A DNA stretch of 64,000 nucleotides from Mucidula mucida (GCA_015501055.1 JADNYV010000056.1:1-64000); one strand, 5' to 3'; positions 1-12,332 are shown, numbered from the stretch's first letter. A program made the numbers and translations. The notes: a model not told the origin generated them from the letters alone.

Positions 1-1699
1 TATTCGCGGCTTGTTTGGTCGACACGATCAAGAACGCGAGTATACATTCCGAGGACTTCAAGAACTTTGATGAAGGGATGACATCTCTCTTCACAGGGGA
101 GACCCTTGATGGTTGGCTCCAGCAGGTCACAGAGTGGGAAACGGACTTCTCAAAACCGTGCCCATACGAGCCGACTGTGCGGAGTAAACTGACCTTGAAT
201 GAAGTGAAGCTTCAGTTGCAGAAGGAGGAGCAGCTTGAGCTGTCAAAAACTCCGGAGTCTGTGGTTCCGGAATCCAGTGCAAGTGCATTCATCAGCTTGG
301 CACTTCAGATCGAAGAGTTACAGTAAGTCAGCCGGTCATCGCATGGTCACGACATACTGATTGATACTGATTGATTTGGTTAGGCGTGCCCTGGCTTGGG
401 AAGTCCAGGCCCGGAGCTTGGGCGCCACCTATCAGGAGTTGAATATACAGAAGCAACGAACAGGTATGTGTTCTTCATCTTCTTGTATTGGGTTATATTT
501 TCTCAAACCACTAGTTATCACGCGACGCATTCGGAAGCTTCGCGGACTGCAGCACGTCTACATGCCACATCTTCGGGAATACCTCGCCACAGATCAACTC
601 AAACATCTGGACGCCCCTGCTGACGTGATTTTCCCTGAGAACGTGAAACTGTTCCTCCCATCACATCTCTCCCGGGAGAACCAAACATTACCCCGTGCTT
701 GCAAGGAAGGTCTGCCTGATGTTGAGACCCGACTGCGGGAGGCGGAGTGCTACGATGCGTTGGACGATTTGTGTCGTGCCCTTCGTACTCGGTCCGCCGG
801 GCTACTCTTTCAAGTGCGTAACGTCTCGGGACAAACGTCGACGACGAGGGCAGAGGGACATCAACGCCGGTAAGTGCTTTCCTTATTCTATACTTGGAAA
901 CCTTCTGACATTCTCTTTAGGGTTCTGATTAATGTCAACCTCGCTAAACTACGCTACCGATGGTCCCGGAACGCGTTATTCTTGCTGAAAGGACACGGTG
1001 ACTGGGAGCGCCAACTCAAGATCCTCGAGGACAAGCATGTGTCCGGAATCAACGAGCGTATGCTTTCAGCCCGCGAGGAGGCAGAAGCCGCCAATATTCG
1101 TGAGCAAGGACTCATTTACGTCGGCGCGACAGGTCCATCATCACGCGATGCACTCACTTCTCAGGGCGAAGGACGACGCAAGATTTCTTGGATTTGGTAT
1201 AGCTTCCCAGCGGATGTTGATGCCAGGAGTCAGACTTCGGATGCGGCCTTCAACAAAAGTGCGTGTCCATGCCGTCTTCATTTATTATCCTAACATGTTT
1301 TTCATAGCTCTGAAAATTGAGTGGTGCAAGTCACGAGCCCGAATGCTGCGCTGGCGGGAGGAGGTTGAACTCCTGCTCGAGGAGATGCGCTGTGTCGTTG
1401 CCTTTGCCCAATGGAAGTCCGCTTGGTGGAGGCAACGAGTCGATTCCCTCCCTAATGCATCACCGCACCTTCAGGAAGGTGTTTCGGCGCGTGCTCTCGC
1501 ATGCTCGGACCGAGAACTCTCTCTCGCGGAACGGCTAGGCAGCGTGTGGGCGGGGTTGATGACACTTGGTCAGGAGATACTCGCGGATGTTCCTGCCGCA
1601 CATCTTACCGCAGTTGAGGTGGAAATTGATGCCACCGCGGAGCAGGGTTACGATGACGAGCGCGAGGACGACGACACTCTGCCCAACGATGAAATGTAA
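1..1699 (+). CDS. KDZ-type transposase, C-terminal part (5' end outside window)
   Basis: This is the 3' portion of a Kyakuja-Dileera-Zisupton (KDZ) transposase gene; the catalytic part lies left of the window. The reading frame is open from base 3 and is rebuilt by four introns with clean GT...AG ends: 323-383, 464-514, 870-920 and 1259-1307. Recognisable family stretches are ALAWEVQARSLGATYQEL, MPHLREYLAT, LPSHLSRENQTL, and LRYRWSRNALFLLKGHGDWE, followed by a helical tail ending in an acidic run, with TAA at 1697-1699. Exons join in frame with no internal stop, so this copy was intact recently, at least in its 3' half. I assign the family from remembered conservation of this C-terminal region, so the family call is knowledge and the exon structure is seen. 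Confidence 0.8.
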
Positions 1700-1860
1700 G
1701 TAGAGATAATTTTTTTGTACTATTTCTATCTATAAACATCATGTCTACCATAAGTACTTCTCTGTGTGAAATGGAGAGAAACACGGCACCTTCCACCGCT
1801 GTGGCAGTGTCATGCCGCCTCATGCCGACCTGTACCGCATTGGAGAGCGATTACGGCGGG

Positions 1861-2144
1861 CGGGATAGCCGGGATGGAAGCGAAAACATGGAAGAGACAT
1901 CCCTGATGATGTCTGAGGTGACTGAAGTGCCATAGAGGCGCGCAGTCCGCCGCTATGGGCGCTGCATCCCGCTCATTTCGCATTGTAGCCTGTTTTGGCG
2001 GGCGGGATGGGCGGGATTGGAGCGAAAATGTATAAGAGACATCCCTGATGATGTCTGAGGTGACTGGAGCGCCATAGAGGCGCGCAGTCCGCCGCTATGG
2101 GCGCTGCATCCCGCTCATTTCGCATTGTAGCCTGTTTTGGAAGG
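1861..2144. repeat. 142-bp direct tandem duplication behind the KDZ gene
   Basis: Two adjacent copies, 1861-2002 and 2003-2144, align with an offset of exactly 142 bases and few differences. Each begins with a G-rich run (CGGGATnnnCGGGAT), contains the shared block ATCCCTGATGATGTCTGAGG, and ends in CATTGTAGCCTGTTTTGG. They could be subterminal repeats of the transposon that carries the KDZ gene, but no terminal inverted repeat is seen. Confidence 0.8.
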
Positions 2145-2700
2145 GCGGGGGCGGTAAAAATAGCACTAAAATTCATTAAATAAATCTAAATAAATATCTA
2201 AGTCCCAATAAGCCATCCCGCCATGCTGAGGAAGTGCCAATTTGCACCCCGGGAATGTAACGGGTATGTGGCGCAGTAAGCGTCACAGGACGGGTGCCGA
2301 ATCCGGATATGGGCCCGCTCATATTGAGAGCAACCGGCAATACAGCTGCAATCAATAGCCGGACCCCCCCCTGACCTACTCGGCAACTGCGCCACGCATC
2401 CATGCATCCCTACCCGGCTACTACCCCATCTCGGGGTTCCCCGAGCTCCTGCCACCATGCCATGGTGCCGAGAACCCGCCGAGTACGCCCCAGCACCCGC
2501 CGCACCAGCCAGGATAAGCCCAGGTAAGCAACAGGAAACAACAGGTTATCACGCCCTGTAGGAACAGTAGGATAACATGTTATCCTTACTGCATAGGGTG
2601 TGATGTCCCAGAATGGACAATAGATCCTCTCCTGCCCAGTGAGTAATAGGAATCTACTCACTTCTGGTCAGATAGTAAGTATGAGCAGATCAGCCAACTT
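2145..2700. other. No gene seen; transposon flank
   Basis: About 550 bases following the tandem duplication. Short open frames on the minus strand show no family features. AT-rich at first, then GC-rich; it contains the partly palindromic stretch GGATAACATGTTATCC near 2570. Probably transposon remnant. Confidence 0.4.
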
Positions 2701-2805
2701 ACCGTTCATGATAGTTCGCCGCAGGAATCCTGATACAGACTTTGAGGATTGCTTTGTCTTCGAAAGCTATCAAAGTCAATTACTTGCGCGCCAGGTTCCA
2801 AAATT

Positions 2806-3557
2806 TTAATCCTCACAAGAGCGGTAGTATTGCCAATTAGTGTTGACAATCATCCACAAAGTATTGAGAACAGTTTTGACCGTCGCTGGCGTAGAGGGGT
2901 TCCGGGCTGTGCTAATACCCGATCCTGTCGAAGTGATGTTCCTCCTCGAACTAGTATACGCAACAGCGCGTTCTTGATGGCTGAAAGATGTACTTAACGT
3001 GAATTTCTTGAACATATACTTCATATCAGAAATATCTTCCGGCATCTATTGAACAAAGGTGTATTGCCTCATGTTTTGAGGGACTTCAATCGCTCTTAAG
3101 GGTAGAGTCTGTGTTGAAGCAAAGCAGAGACTGGGGCTCTGGGGCTGCAGGATCAAGTGAGTGGAATTATAGAGGAAGGCAAGGGAGACTTGCTCGGTAA
3201 TAATTTGTTTCCCGCTCACTATGTGCCAGAGGCGGTGGTATCAACATCTGGCTATTCTTTTCCTGCCTGCCCACTTCCACCAGAAGGAGGGCGAACTGGT
3301 TGCATGTAGTGGTTTCTTCCCAGGCCACTGTCACTGTGAAGAACACAAGAAATAGAATCATCTATTCTACGTCTCTTATTGCTAGGAGACGCGGTATAAT
3401 AATCCAAAGCACCGTGCCGTAGTAGAGGGATCAAAGGTTTATAATAATCGCCACATCCACTGCCCCTAGTTGAAGGGAAGATCACAATCGGGCGTGTGTA
3501 GTGGTCCGTGATCTCATGAGGACTAACGTATGGGAGGGTAGTGGATCTGTAATGCAC
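2806..3557 (-). pseudogene. Decayed coding remnants, function unknown
   Basis: Two minus-strand open stretches (2806-3045 and 3252-3557) read like real protein rather than random frames. The upstream one continues to 3557 with a Tyr/Pro-rich composition (for example YYKPLIPLLRHGALDYY and a KRRR cluster). A plausible exon ends near 3252. No domain is recognised. They lie on the same strand as the multi-exon model at 4431-5340 and could be pieces of one long decayed gene of a transposon. The evidence is composition and strand agreement only. Confidence 0.3.
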
Positions 3558-4430
3558 CAGTCCAGGCTTGCCAACTTCACGGTCGATGTTGCAGTCGCCA
3601 ATAGAGGGAAGACAGGGACCATTTCTTGGAGGGCTGTCGAGAGTCTAAAATACAATTGTAACTCAGCATATACTACTTCGCTTAATTGGGTTACGTACCA
3701 GCTGCTTCATCTCGTGCAAAAATGCTGAGCAGAAAAGGACACGACTGTTTATTGGTGCTTGGCTGCTTGTCCATGTTTGGCAACTGTTTGTGCTTGTGAT
3801 CTATGTGCTACAAGTACTAGTCCAAGGTTGTCTATCGCTGGAAGCAACTTATCTTGACCACGAACCACGATCATTCCGATCTTGGGCTACTTACACCGAC
3901 TCATCTACCTCTCCCGCTCTCTGGCGACTCTCAGAGATTCAATCTTACTTGGACATTACTGTGTGGTCTACTTAATACGGATTGCGAGGCTCCCGGATGC
4001 GTTATTTCACCTAGTGAACACCTTCGCAAGGCGATCAGGCCGCTTATCATGAAGAGTGCGTGATAAGGATCTGGGTAAGGTGTCCAAGACAACGCTCTTA
4101 TAATTAATGCATTCGTGATGACAGAGCTGCATTTTACCAAGGACTTTACTTCAAATTACGGATCTTCACTATGTACAGATGCCCAGGGTACAGCTTTCGG
4201 AAATCTTTCTCTACCATGAGTGCAAATACTCCAAGTTAAGGATAAACTCACTGAGGCGCCTAAGGCAACGGTGGAAGAGGAGGGTGTTTGAATCACAAGA
4301 TATCTGGCTCCGCCGGACTGAAGGCTATAAAGTCAGCGACATTGATGTTGTGGCTTCGAAGATCCTGTCGCGCCTCCAGTGCTACCAAATTGTAAAAATT
4401 GAGGGGCATGAACTTTTGGACCTTGAATGG

Positions 4431-5340
4431 TTACGCAACCGCGCGATCTGATGCTGAGTGCAGTGCATCCGTCATCCTCTGGTTTGGTCTATTCCCCCTC
4501 GCATTGATAGATATAGAGTGGAGTTGGTCATTGTGTATCTCTTCATCAATGGTTCTGATCAACATGGTAGCCTCGGCAGAACGATAGGGATGAGTATGGA
4601 TGTATCGTGTGGTGCTTTTTTCCTGAGTCGTGTCATCCTCGTTACTTGACATCTCATTGATGCCTAGGATTTGTATAGCTTTTGCTGTATGGGCCAGCCA
4701 AGGCATAGCCGCGGCCTTGAGAAGGTGTTTGTTGTATAACTATTTTGGAGGTTAGTCTTTGAAAGTCTGTAAGTGAAGATTACTGACGTGGGATCGCGTA
4801 GAATGATCCTTGCTGCATTTGTTTCTCTTGCCCTTTGCTCCTTTCCCCTCTAGATCAACTTTGTAAAACTCGGACTTGATATGGTTTACCACCCTCTTGA
4901 CAAGATCGTTCCAATATTCTTTCTGGGCAACATCGTCGATGTTGCGCGCCCTCCCGAAAGCGCCTTGGGGAACTTGTTTATTCAACTTTGGAATGAGTAG
5001 ACGCCTGACACACCAATGACTAGAATCTGACAGAGACTTACCAGAGGGGACTGATGCTGAGCATTATCCGGTTTGTTCTGTCCAAACCTACTAGCTGAAG
5101 GCTGTACCGTCGTATCAAAACAATATTAACATCCAAGACTACAAAGCTGAACTGAATGGCTGACCTCATCAGTTGTCGCGCTTATATTAGGTGGTGCGTC
5201 TTTCTATTATACAGGCCATGTTCATTGAAGAGGAACCAACACGAATTATCCTGGCTTACCTCCATTGCATCGGTGGTGAACCCTTGCACGCCACTGGCTT
5301 GACGCCTCCTTGGGTTGGTGGTTGGAAATCTGGGTGTCCC
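4431..5340 (-). pseudogene. Multi-exon hypothetical protein, probably transposon-associated, decayed
   Basis: Coherent minus-strand coding can be followed through introns with standard borders. An exon ends at 5260 (GTAAGC donor), another ends at 5042 (GTAAGT), then exon 4788-4985 joins in frame to exon 4431-4739. The 4788-4985 exon is charged and helical (EYWNDLVKRVVNHIKSEFY, then GKGAKGKRNK). After the TAA at 4431 the same frame stays open to about 4310, so the original protein was probably longer and this stop is likely a mutation. I do not recognise the family. Lysine-rich helical composition and the surroundings suggest a protein carried by a mobile element, but that is inference. Confidence 0.4.
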
Positions 5341-5940
5341 ACTTATAAGTGACTGTAAGACCTATTGCCAGTGCAAAAGGGAATGAAGGCAATAAGACAA
5401 TGGGAACTAGTACTGTGGGTCAAATGCATTTTCCTCGGTCTAGATTTCAATGATCGTCATTCAAGTCACTAGCTAAAATTAGCTGCAATGTGGGTAGGTC
5501 CGTCTGTCCCTCATGTCAATTGGTAGCACAATATTCAAGAAAACGGACGCGGTTGATACCACTCGTCAACTCTCCGGACATCGCGTGTAAATTTAATTCC
5601 GCGGTAAGGGTATAATCCACATGCACACCTCGTAGTGCAATGCGTCCGGAAGAGTCCTTGCCGCAACAACATGTTGTGAGATTTCATATTATGTACATGT
5701 CAATCGCTTTGCGATTAGTACAATATGACGGATGGCCCGTTTGTATCATGGCACTACATCCGTACATGCATATGTGTGTGTTTTGCCATTGCTTTGATCA
5801 TGAAACTTGAGCACTGATCCAGATCTAGATGTCCGGACATGTACATGAGGTAGGAGAGCGTGCAATATTTCAAAGCATGGCCTCCGGACCCCCCGCAGAT
5901 TCAACATCAACCAATTCATTTTAAATTTTTGACACCTTCA
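5341..5940. other. No gene seen
   Basis: About 600 bases between the decayed minus-strand gene and the WD40 relic. No long open frame and no RNA gene noticed. The motif TCCGGAC recurs three times (near 5572, 5831 and 5882), as does ACATGTACATG, with no clear repeat unit. Confidence 0.4.
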
Positions 5941-5969
5941 TTTGCTGACCCCCAACTTTCTGGTCGCCG

Positions 5970-6980
5970 ATGACTTGTCAAGCCTTGCGATATCTCCTAG
6001 CAAAAACATTCAGTCTCATGCAAGAGGACTCTATCAATTGCCTGGCATTTTCCCCAGATGGACAATACCTTGCATCATGCTCGAAGGATCAGTGCGTCTC
6101 CGTGTTCAATGTTTTGAATGCGAAGCTCGTCCGACGATACAAAAGGATTGATGCGGCACCAGTGGCCTTCCTTGACCTGGGGTGCTGGCGCTGATGAACT
6201 GTTTGTAGGACTTTCCAACGGTAGAGTTCTACAATACGAGCAGCGGCGGGGTCAGTGTTCCCAAGCACTCATCACCACATCAACTAAGATACACTTTTTT
6301 AGCTTGTAGGCCTCCTTTCTAGGCTGTTCCCATCTTCTCAAACAAGATGGTTGGCTTACCTGGAGGGATGTGTTCTTAAAATGGTCTATTATGTCGCGAA
6401 TTGACGCCTTTTTGTGGCACATATTCTCTACTAACAGCATGCCTAGTCGACTGGTATTCCATCTGTATACTTGATCGACTGTCACTTCCGTTCAGACCAG
6501 TCGGGTTCAGTCCGTCTGGTCCATGTTCAGTCGGCATCCATGCGTCGAAGTTCAGAGATCGTGTTATTGTTGCGGACAGAGACTTCGGAATCAAGTACGT
6601 GCATCTACAATTTGTTGATTCCAAGCCTCATTGGTATTAGCTGTTATGAGGTTAGCGGGCCGCGCGGGATACCACTGTGGAATATCCCCCCAGGGAACCA
6701 CATGTAAGTGATTTCCGAGGTGGTTGGACGTCTACTTATAAACTTTGATTTCATAGTGGCATGTCTGCGCTTTCGCCTAACGGTCTGCTATTGGCAGCAT
6801 GGAATGTCAAGGATGGGCTGGACGTTTACAACATCCAACCCTCTAACTGCACTTTCAAGGAGACAATCACTCTCCCCAAAAATTTTAGGCAGAACCGCAA
6901 CATATACCTAGATGTTGCCTTCATTCATAACAGATTGCAAGTAATGTGAGAAAGCCTCTCATTGTCAATGTACGGACTCA
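5970..6980 (+). pseudogene. WD40-repeat protein relic
   Basis: The first stretch contains a clear WD40-like blade: DSINCLAFSPDGQYLASCSK followed by a hydrophobic/Asn strand. At about 6178 the frame shifts by one base and continues with GADELFVGLSNGRVLQYE, a typical next blade. A later exon (about 6757-6950) has GMSALSPNGLLLAAWNVKDG, again blade-like. Between them lie splice-like borders and short frames without convincing continuity. WD40 proteins form beta-propeller scaffolds for protein contacts; the partner cannot be told here. The frame break, missing start region and disordered middle argue for a decayed copy, unless the break is a sequence error. Confidence 0.55.
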
Positions 6981-7049
6981 CACTGTCGTTCAGCAATTAG
7001 AACACTCCACAGGTAAGGTATACATTTGTCCATATGACACAGCTAATTC

Positions 7050-7741
7050 ATGTTCTAGTCAACAACCTTGTGTCTGTCGTAGTAAGCTGCCTTTTGTTTG
7101 TATGTAGTCAAAGCTAAGGGTCTGACCTTCTAGGCATATACACGCCTCGGTACTCACACGTACATTGTGACAGCAGATCGAGAGCTAGAAGCTGAGACAA
7201 AGGTGAAATTATGGGTAGCAAGGTTGCCCCTAGAATCCCGCATGTGGTTCCACATTTCCATCAGTGATTTTGGTCTGATTTCTTTGTCATCACTTACGAG
7301 GCTCTTCAGAAGTTGACCGACCTCATCTCCCGCATACTGTGGCCACTCATCTTTATCTGTGGCGGTCTGCTTGCAGACAGACTCGCGGTTTTATGACATC
7401 CTTTTGTGTTCTATGTCCTGAGCGTTGTGGTTAATGTGGCTGATGCTGTCTCCAAGTGGGGCACCATGCTTCTTCAAGGTGTACGCCCAGCGCCAACCAT
7501 TATCAAAGCCATTCCTACCGTTCAGCGCCTCACTACCAGTGTGGTGAGTGTACCTGAGGCTGTTCAAAGTATCGCTGGAAAGGTCACTGTAACCGTATGC
7601 AATGGGCACATGCATACTACTGAAGGAGTGATGGCATTAGCAAAGGATACAATCCAAAGTATCACAGAGAGGACTCTCGCTGCCGCCGCGAGTCCTGTGG
7701 TGATCGTGCCCCTCTTGGGTGGGAATCGAGGGATTATGTAA
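7050..7741 (+). pseudogene. Possible C-terminal continuation of the WD40 gene
   Basis: Downstream of the WD40 blades, short coding-like pieces run on the same strand (AYTRLGTHTYIVTADREL near 7135), followed by an open stretch 7406-7741 with hydrophobic and Ala/Val-rich segments (FYVLSVVVNVADAVSKWGTM; ERTLAAAASPVVIVPLLGG). The last part could be a membrane or lipid-facing helix. It may be the tail of the same gene or a separate relic. I do not recognise a family. No convincing start exists inside the region. Confidence 0.3.
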
Positions 7742-7835
7742 ACACCTAGTACAACTTGTTACGCTCGTTCCTATCTTAACCTAATGGCACATTTTTTTCT
7801 CTGATTTTTGAGATTTGATTTTCTGGTGACCATGA

Positions 7836-8715
7836 GTGCATGTACAGGAAATGAATCATGTTCGAGGCGCTGAAACGGGATATGTAGGCAGCGTGGCAGC
7901 CTCGAATCCTCTCCTTTTAAACACCCCACCGACTAAAGTATCTGGACCTCAAATCGTACTCAACAACCATGGTGCGCTTAAATTCCTTCATATTTCAGGT
8001 GCCGTTACTGATAACGCAAACTAGAGCAATGATCCACGGAGCGTACGACTTCAACGTTTTGCGTATGAAGTCGACTTTGATAAAGAAACCATACGGATCG
8101 CCGAAGTAGACGGTCAGTCTGTCTCTGTAGTCTGTGGACTTACTAACCTTTAGCGGTAGGTTCTCCTCATCAAGAGGAAGTAGCGCGTCATGACACAGTT
8201 TTGCCCTTGATCAGAGGAAAAGTGGTACTTTTATAACTGAAAGCCTTTAGACAGCTCTGACCCCATGCGTCTTGGTAGAGGAGCGGAATCAACTTTCCCC
8301 CCCGGTGCATACTTTGCAAGGGAAATTGACTCCGCATCTGCATCCGCCATTGACACCATTCTCGTCCTCACCGGGCCTCTACAGACATCAAGCACCACGT
8401 ACTGGTCGAGTGCTGGTGCCGGCAGTCTCATCAGTGCTCCCCATCCAAATCCTCAGCAAGAACCTGGTCACATCTTGATACACACAAACATCCTGACAGG
8501 GGACAAACAAGTATGGGTCTTATTGGAAGACAGGTGATGGGCGGTCATATCCAGCCAAGAAGTCAAATCGCCGAGCAAGGGTGTCTGTCATCCAATGAAA
8601 CCCAACGCCTACTTTAAGATGCTCAAGAATGGAAAGCCTAGCTGGGTCCTCTGGGATACCCTCCGTTGCCAGAAGGGGAAAAAGCCGACGAAGGCAAAGG
8701 CAAAGAAGGTTTGAT
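7836..8715 (+). pseudogene. Unknown gene relic with a repeated W-V-L motif
   Basis: Open pieces 7836-8024 and 8265-8537 continue, after a break at 8537, into a frame ending in a lysine-rich tail (KKGKKPTKAKAKK) near 8708. Two similar segments stand out: ILTGDKQVWVLLED (about 8490-8531) and MLKNGKPSWVLWDT (about 8620-8661). Each has a Gly-Lys/Asp turn, then W-V-L and an acidic residue, suggesting a small duplicated beta unit. No known domain is assigned. The TGA after the first unit and the missing linker suggest decay or an unrecognised intron. Confidence 0.3.
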
Positions 8716-9158
8716 TCAGTGAACACCTAACTTCTACGGCAGAATGATAGTACTGATTACTACTGCATGCACATGGACATGTACACGTAAAAATCCGAAC
8801 AATGGCTGTGAATTTAATCTTATTTGATGTCAAATACCTACGTGAAAACTGAGGGGAAACATTACTGGAATCATGATCAAATGCTGTGTTCGTCGCATGT
8901 ACAGGCACATGCATGTTCAGCGGCCAATTCAAAACTTACACACACCCTGCAGACCTTCAGCATCCATACTTGTTGCAAACTCCAATAAATTGAATAATGT
9001 TCAGACCTTGCTTGGATCCTCTGGCGCCGATTAAACATGCTTGACTCGCGACTCTCTAAAGTAATCCACATGCGACAAGTAATCAAACATGCAACTTTCC
9101 CCTCCCCCTACCCCAACTTGTCCTTCCCTCTTGACCTCTAGGGAACCAAGTTCCAGCA
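8716..9158. other. No gene seen
   Basis: Roughly 440 bases with only short frames. ACATGTACA and related AT-rich words recur (near 8776 and 8898). Nothing that supports a gene. Confidence 0.4.
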
Positions 9159-10800
9159 TGGACTGGATCCGCTTGATCGCCTCGCCATTCTTTGCCATGA
9201 CGGTTCTCCTGCCAATACATCAACATTGGCATCTTATTGCTCTATAGTGCGTTGTTTGCCAGTCCGTTCTTCCATATTCGGGATCCTCACGCTCTACAGT
9301 ATTCTTCAAAGAGAAACTTATGGCCTTCGCTTCCCAAAGGAAAGTCATTTCCATTGGGGTGTTGTCAATATTGATCTCAGGCGTATCCCATGGAGGTTAT
9401 CCAATGGCGAGATTGGTAGAGTGTGCTCAACTCACGACTACATTCTTGGCTCAGAAATGTACTCAGGTAATTTGGCACCTACAGCTACAGCAGCTTTAGA
9501 GATGTGACACAATGTCTTCCTTGCGCTTGTCAAGGAAACTGAAGATATCCTCAAGAGCCATTCTATCTGTGAGTCTAATGATCACACCGCCTCCTGGGAT
9601 GAAATCTTGAACACCAGTATGTTGTTAGAATCACACATTTCCTTCTCTTATGCTTCCGCAGTTGGGATTCAGGCGAGCGACGAAAGGCTACAAGGATTGG
9701 CGAAAGCGTTTAGGGGCCCAACTTCGGCCGCCAATGGCTCAGTTCATTGAAGACCTGGCTGCTGTCCTCACAAACCACTTGCATGAGCACCTGCCAGACC
9801 TTTATACCATAGGCAAATCTCGTTTTGTGACTGACATGGCGCTGACAATAACGCACACACTTATCCTGACTGACCTGCGCCCGGTCATGACAGAGGCGCT
9901 CCACAACTTGGAGGACCAATTGTTCATTCATGCTGAAAGGTGTTTACCGGTGACATGGATTTCAAATGTCTTGTGGCTGAGTTTAGACGCACTAATAAAA
10001 ACAATTGATATGCCCGGTGCGTTGGTTTTGCTGCCTCAACTTAACAGCTTCTGAAGATGTGAATGTTGCTTCCCAAAGTCCAGGTGATTTTGGCTCTGGA
10101 TCTTCCACTCCTACTGGGAACACGTCTCATCACACTGCACCACAAGATTTCCAACCTTCTGCTGTGGATCTTTCTCATTGCACCTCATTGGTGCCTTCGC
10201 AACCTTCTCTCAAGGCGCACCTTTCTCCCGGTGCCAGATTGACTAGTTCTCAACCTTCTCCTCATGTTCAACCGACGGCTTGTTAGTTATTTATCTTGTC
10301 CAATGACTTAGTCCTCATCTTCTAGTCCCTTATCGGTGGCCAACAATGATGCCCATAGGAGGCAGGGTCGGTGCTGTGTCATTTGGAACGAGCACAGGCC
10401 CGCAGTCCGTGAAACCGTCTGGTAAGTTTAAATTGGTCGTATTCGGCACCCATTAATGTATGTTCTCATGTCAGATGTCTTGTTAGCACACTCTCCGCTG
10501 CCTCGTTCATTCTCTGCCACACCTCAAAGCCCCATACAAACTGGTCTGTTCTCTACATCAGCTGCCACTGTAGCTCCGTTATCCTGGTTCGGTTCAACAG
10601 CAACCACAACGGTCACGCCTGAGCTACCTACCATCCCTGGTGAAGCGAAGCTTGGAGAGAGTTCAAGCCCTCCCAATAGTGAGACATCCGATTTGTTGTG
10701 TTGAGTTACAGTACTAATCAAAACAGTAAAGGACACTTCGAACGCCGCCACCTTACCTGACCAGAATACTGAATCCCACACCAGTTCGGAGCATTCAGCA
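9159..10800 (+). pseudogene. Decayed multi-exon gene, function unknown
   Basis: Several plus-strand pieces have protein-like composition: 9226-9507 (ending in NLAPTATAALE, then TGA), a helical segment after it (FLALVKETEDILKSHS), 9650-10054 (helical, with MAQFIEDLAAVLTNHLHEHL), and a Ser/Thr/Pro-rich tail 10005-10286 and 10456-10704 that resembles a disordered C-terminus. Borders such as GTAAG...AG separate some of them, but I cannot connect the pieces in one frame. The family is unknown. It ends just before repeat copy A, which may have truncated it. Confidence 0.3.
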
Positions 10801-10873
10801 TAGGCCCTTTCTCGATTTCTTCTAGATCTATTTCTTTGTGCTTCGTTCTTAGTTTCTAATATTTTCAACACCT

Positions 10874-11823
10874 TCGATGTAAACGCGGATTCCGAGGGTA
10901 GGGAGCGTTTTCAGAGGCCTCTGCACACTCCACACCCCTCCTTACCCCTTTACCCAACTTCCTACTCAAGGGAGTTCAATGAGACAGCTTAAATCAAGTC
11001 AAACACTCATTTCACTCTAAAGCTGTATCATGTTCGCTCTCTGCTGCTCCTACTGCAGCCAGCCCACTCTCTGGGCTCTTCCTGGACTTACCCAGCCTGT
11101 GTCTGGTGTTGTAGTAACAACAGAGGCCACTCACAGGGCGCCCTGGGAGGTTTAAGCAAGAGCTCACACACTCTGCCTCTTTGTCTCTTACCATCATCAT
11201 CTCACAGAGACAAGCAGTTTGTGATTCCTCCAGTCCTCTTGCTCAGGACTGATGCCATACACCTCTAGAGCACTGTCTGAAGCCGCCTACCCAGCCCAAA
11301 ACCAGTCCAGACAGGTCCAAAGTGCCCATTTTGAGGGAATTCGCACTTTTGCTCTCCCAGGCAAGCACCACTCGCTCTACTCGGTCCTCCTGCTCAGGAC
11401 TGATGTACTGGCACCCTAGAACCCTATTGGAAGTGTCCGCTCCGGCCCCAGAGCGCTAGCGCTCCCGCTGCTCTCCCTGCTTCCAGTATGTGCCAATGTC
11501 TCACATCCAGCTCTTCAGAGCTGATGCCCATTTTGTGCCCAGATACCCATTCCTTTCCAAAGGACTCCTTCTCAAGGACATTCTGTGGGCTATCTGGTCA
11601 CAGGTGCGCTCTCTGCACCCTCTCACTCCCCTCCAGCTAACCTGTGTTATCTGGTCACAGTTAGCTCCGCATTTTTGCGTCCCCTCCCACCTCTCCCTCA
11701 GTAGATACATCTTCATGTATTAAGTATGTACACTTCATGTACAGGCACTTTACGATACGCTGAATTGATGGGGCCCTTGGGGTCCAGTTTTGACCTAACC
11801 TTGTGTGATCTAACAAGCATAGG
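10874..11823 (-). repeat. ~940-bp interspersed repeat, copy A
   Basis: This copy is the reverse complement of copies B (13091-14041) and C (30864-31813). The shared core runs TGTTAGATCA...TTTACA (938 bp here, 10878-11815). The immediate flanks CCTATGCT and TCGA are also shared, so the true ends lie slightly outside the TG...CA core. Inside are a palindrome (GAGCGCTAGCGCTC) and two copies of TGCTCAGGACTGATG about 150 bp apart. No convincing coding region: the short frames are not supported. It may be a non-autonomous transposon or an LTR-like unit; no target-site duplication could be identified. Confidence 0.85.
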
Positions 11824-12332
11824 CAAGCTGGTAGAGTAGATTTATCTTCTAGTTTTGTTGAACCCCCTTCATCTTCTCTACCTTGATGGTTTTTCCTGCT
11901 GGTTGCCCCGTATATATTCTCATACTTTATATACTATAATCAGGTTGTATTTGCTCAGGGCCCGCGGCTGTCATTCACTCCCTCATGAGTATCTTCACTG
12001 ATACCGGGTGACCCAATGGTGATACTAACACGTGGATTTTAGATGATAGGACATTGCAATCGTCATGTTCAGTCTCTGAATTGTATGCAAGAAACAAGGT
12101 GGCGCTGTTTCCCTTGGACATGTCCTTTCATTGTGTGATATGCCAATCCACGCTGGTTGTATCTTGCGTTTCAAGACATGCAGTCAGTAATACATATATA
12201 TATCAGAAGGTAGAACTCCTGTTGGCGTGCTGGAACAAAGTTGCCAGTACCCTTCCACCAACCTCTCCTCACCCTAGTTCGTACTCATCACTACGTCCAT
12301 GTCTGCTCTTCTGATAAGTTCCAGTCAGTTGA
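11824..12332. other. Spacer inside inverted repeat pair, left part; no gene seen
   Basis: AT-rich stretch with short frames only. It may hold the upstream part of the LRR-like fragment that follows. No start or splice model could be supported. Confidence 0.35.

Noticed and set aside
10878..11815. Solo LTR for the 940-bp repeat
   Set aside because: TG...CA ends fit, but identical bases outside both ends in three copies speak against it; kept only as an alternative.
10874..11823. Helitron-type element for the 940-bp repeat
   Set aside because: No CTRR end with hairpin and no insertion between A and T at any copy.
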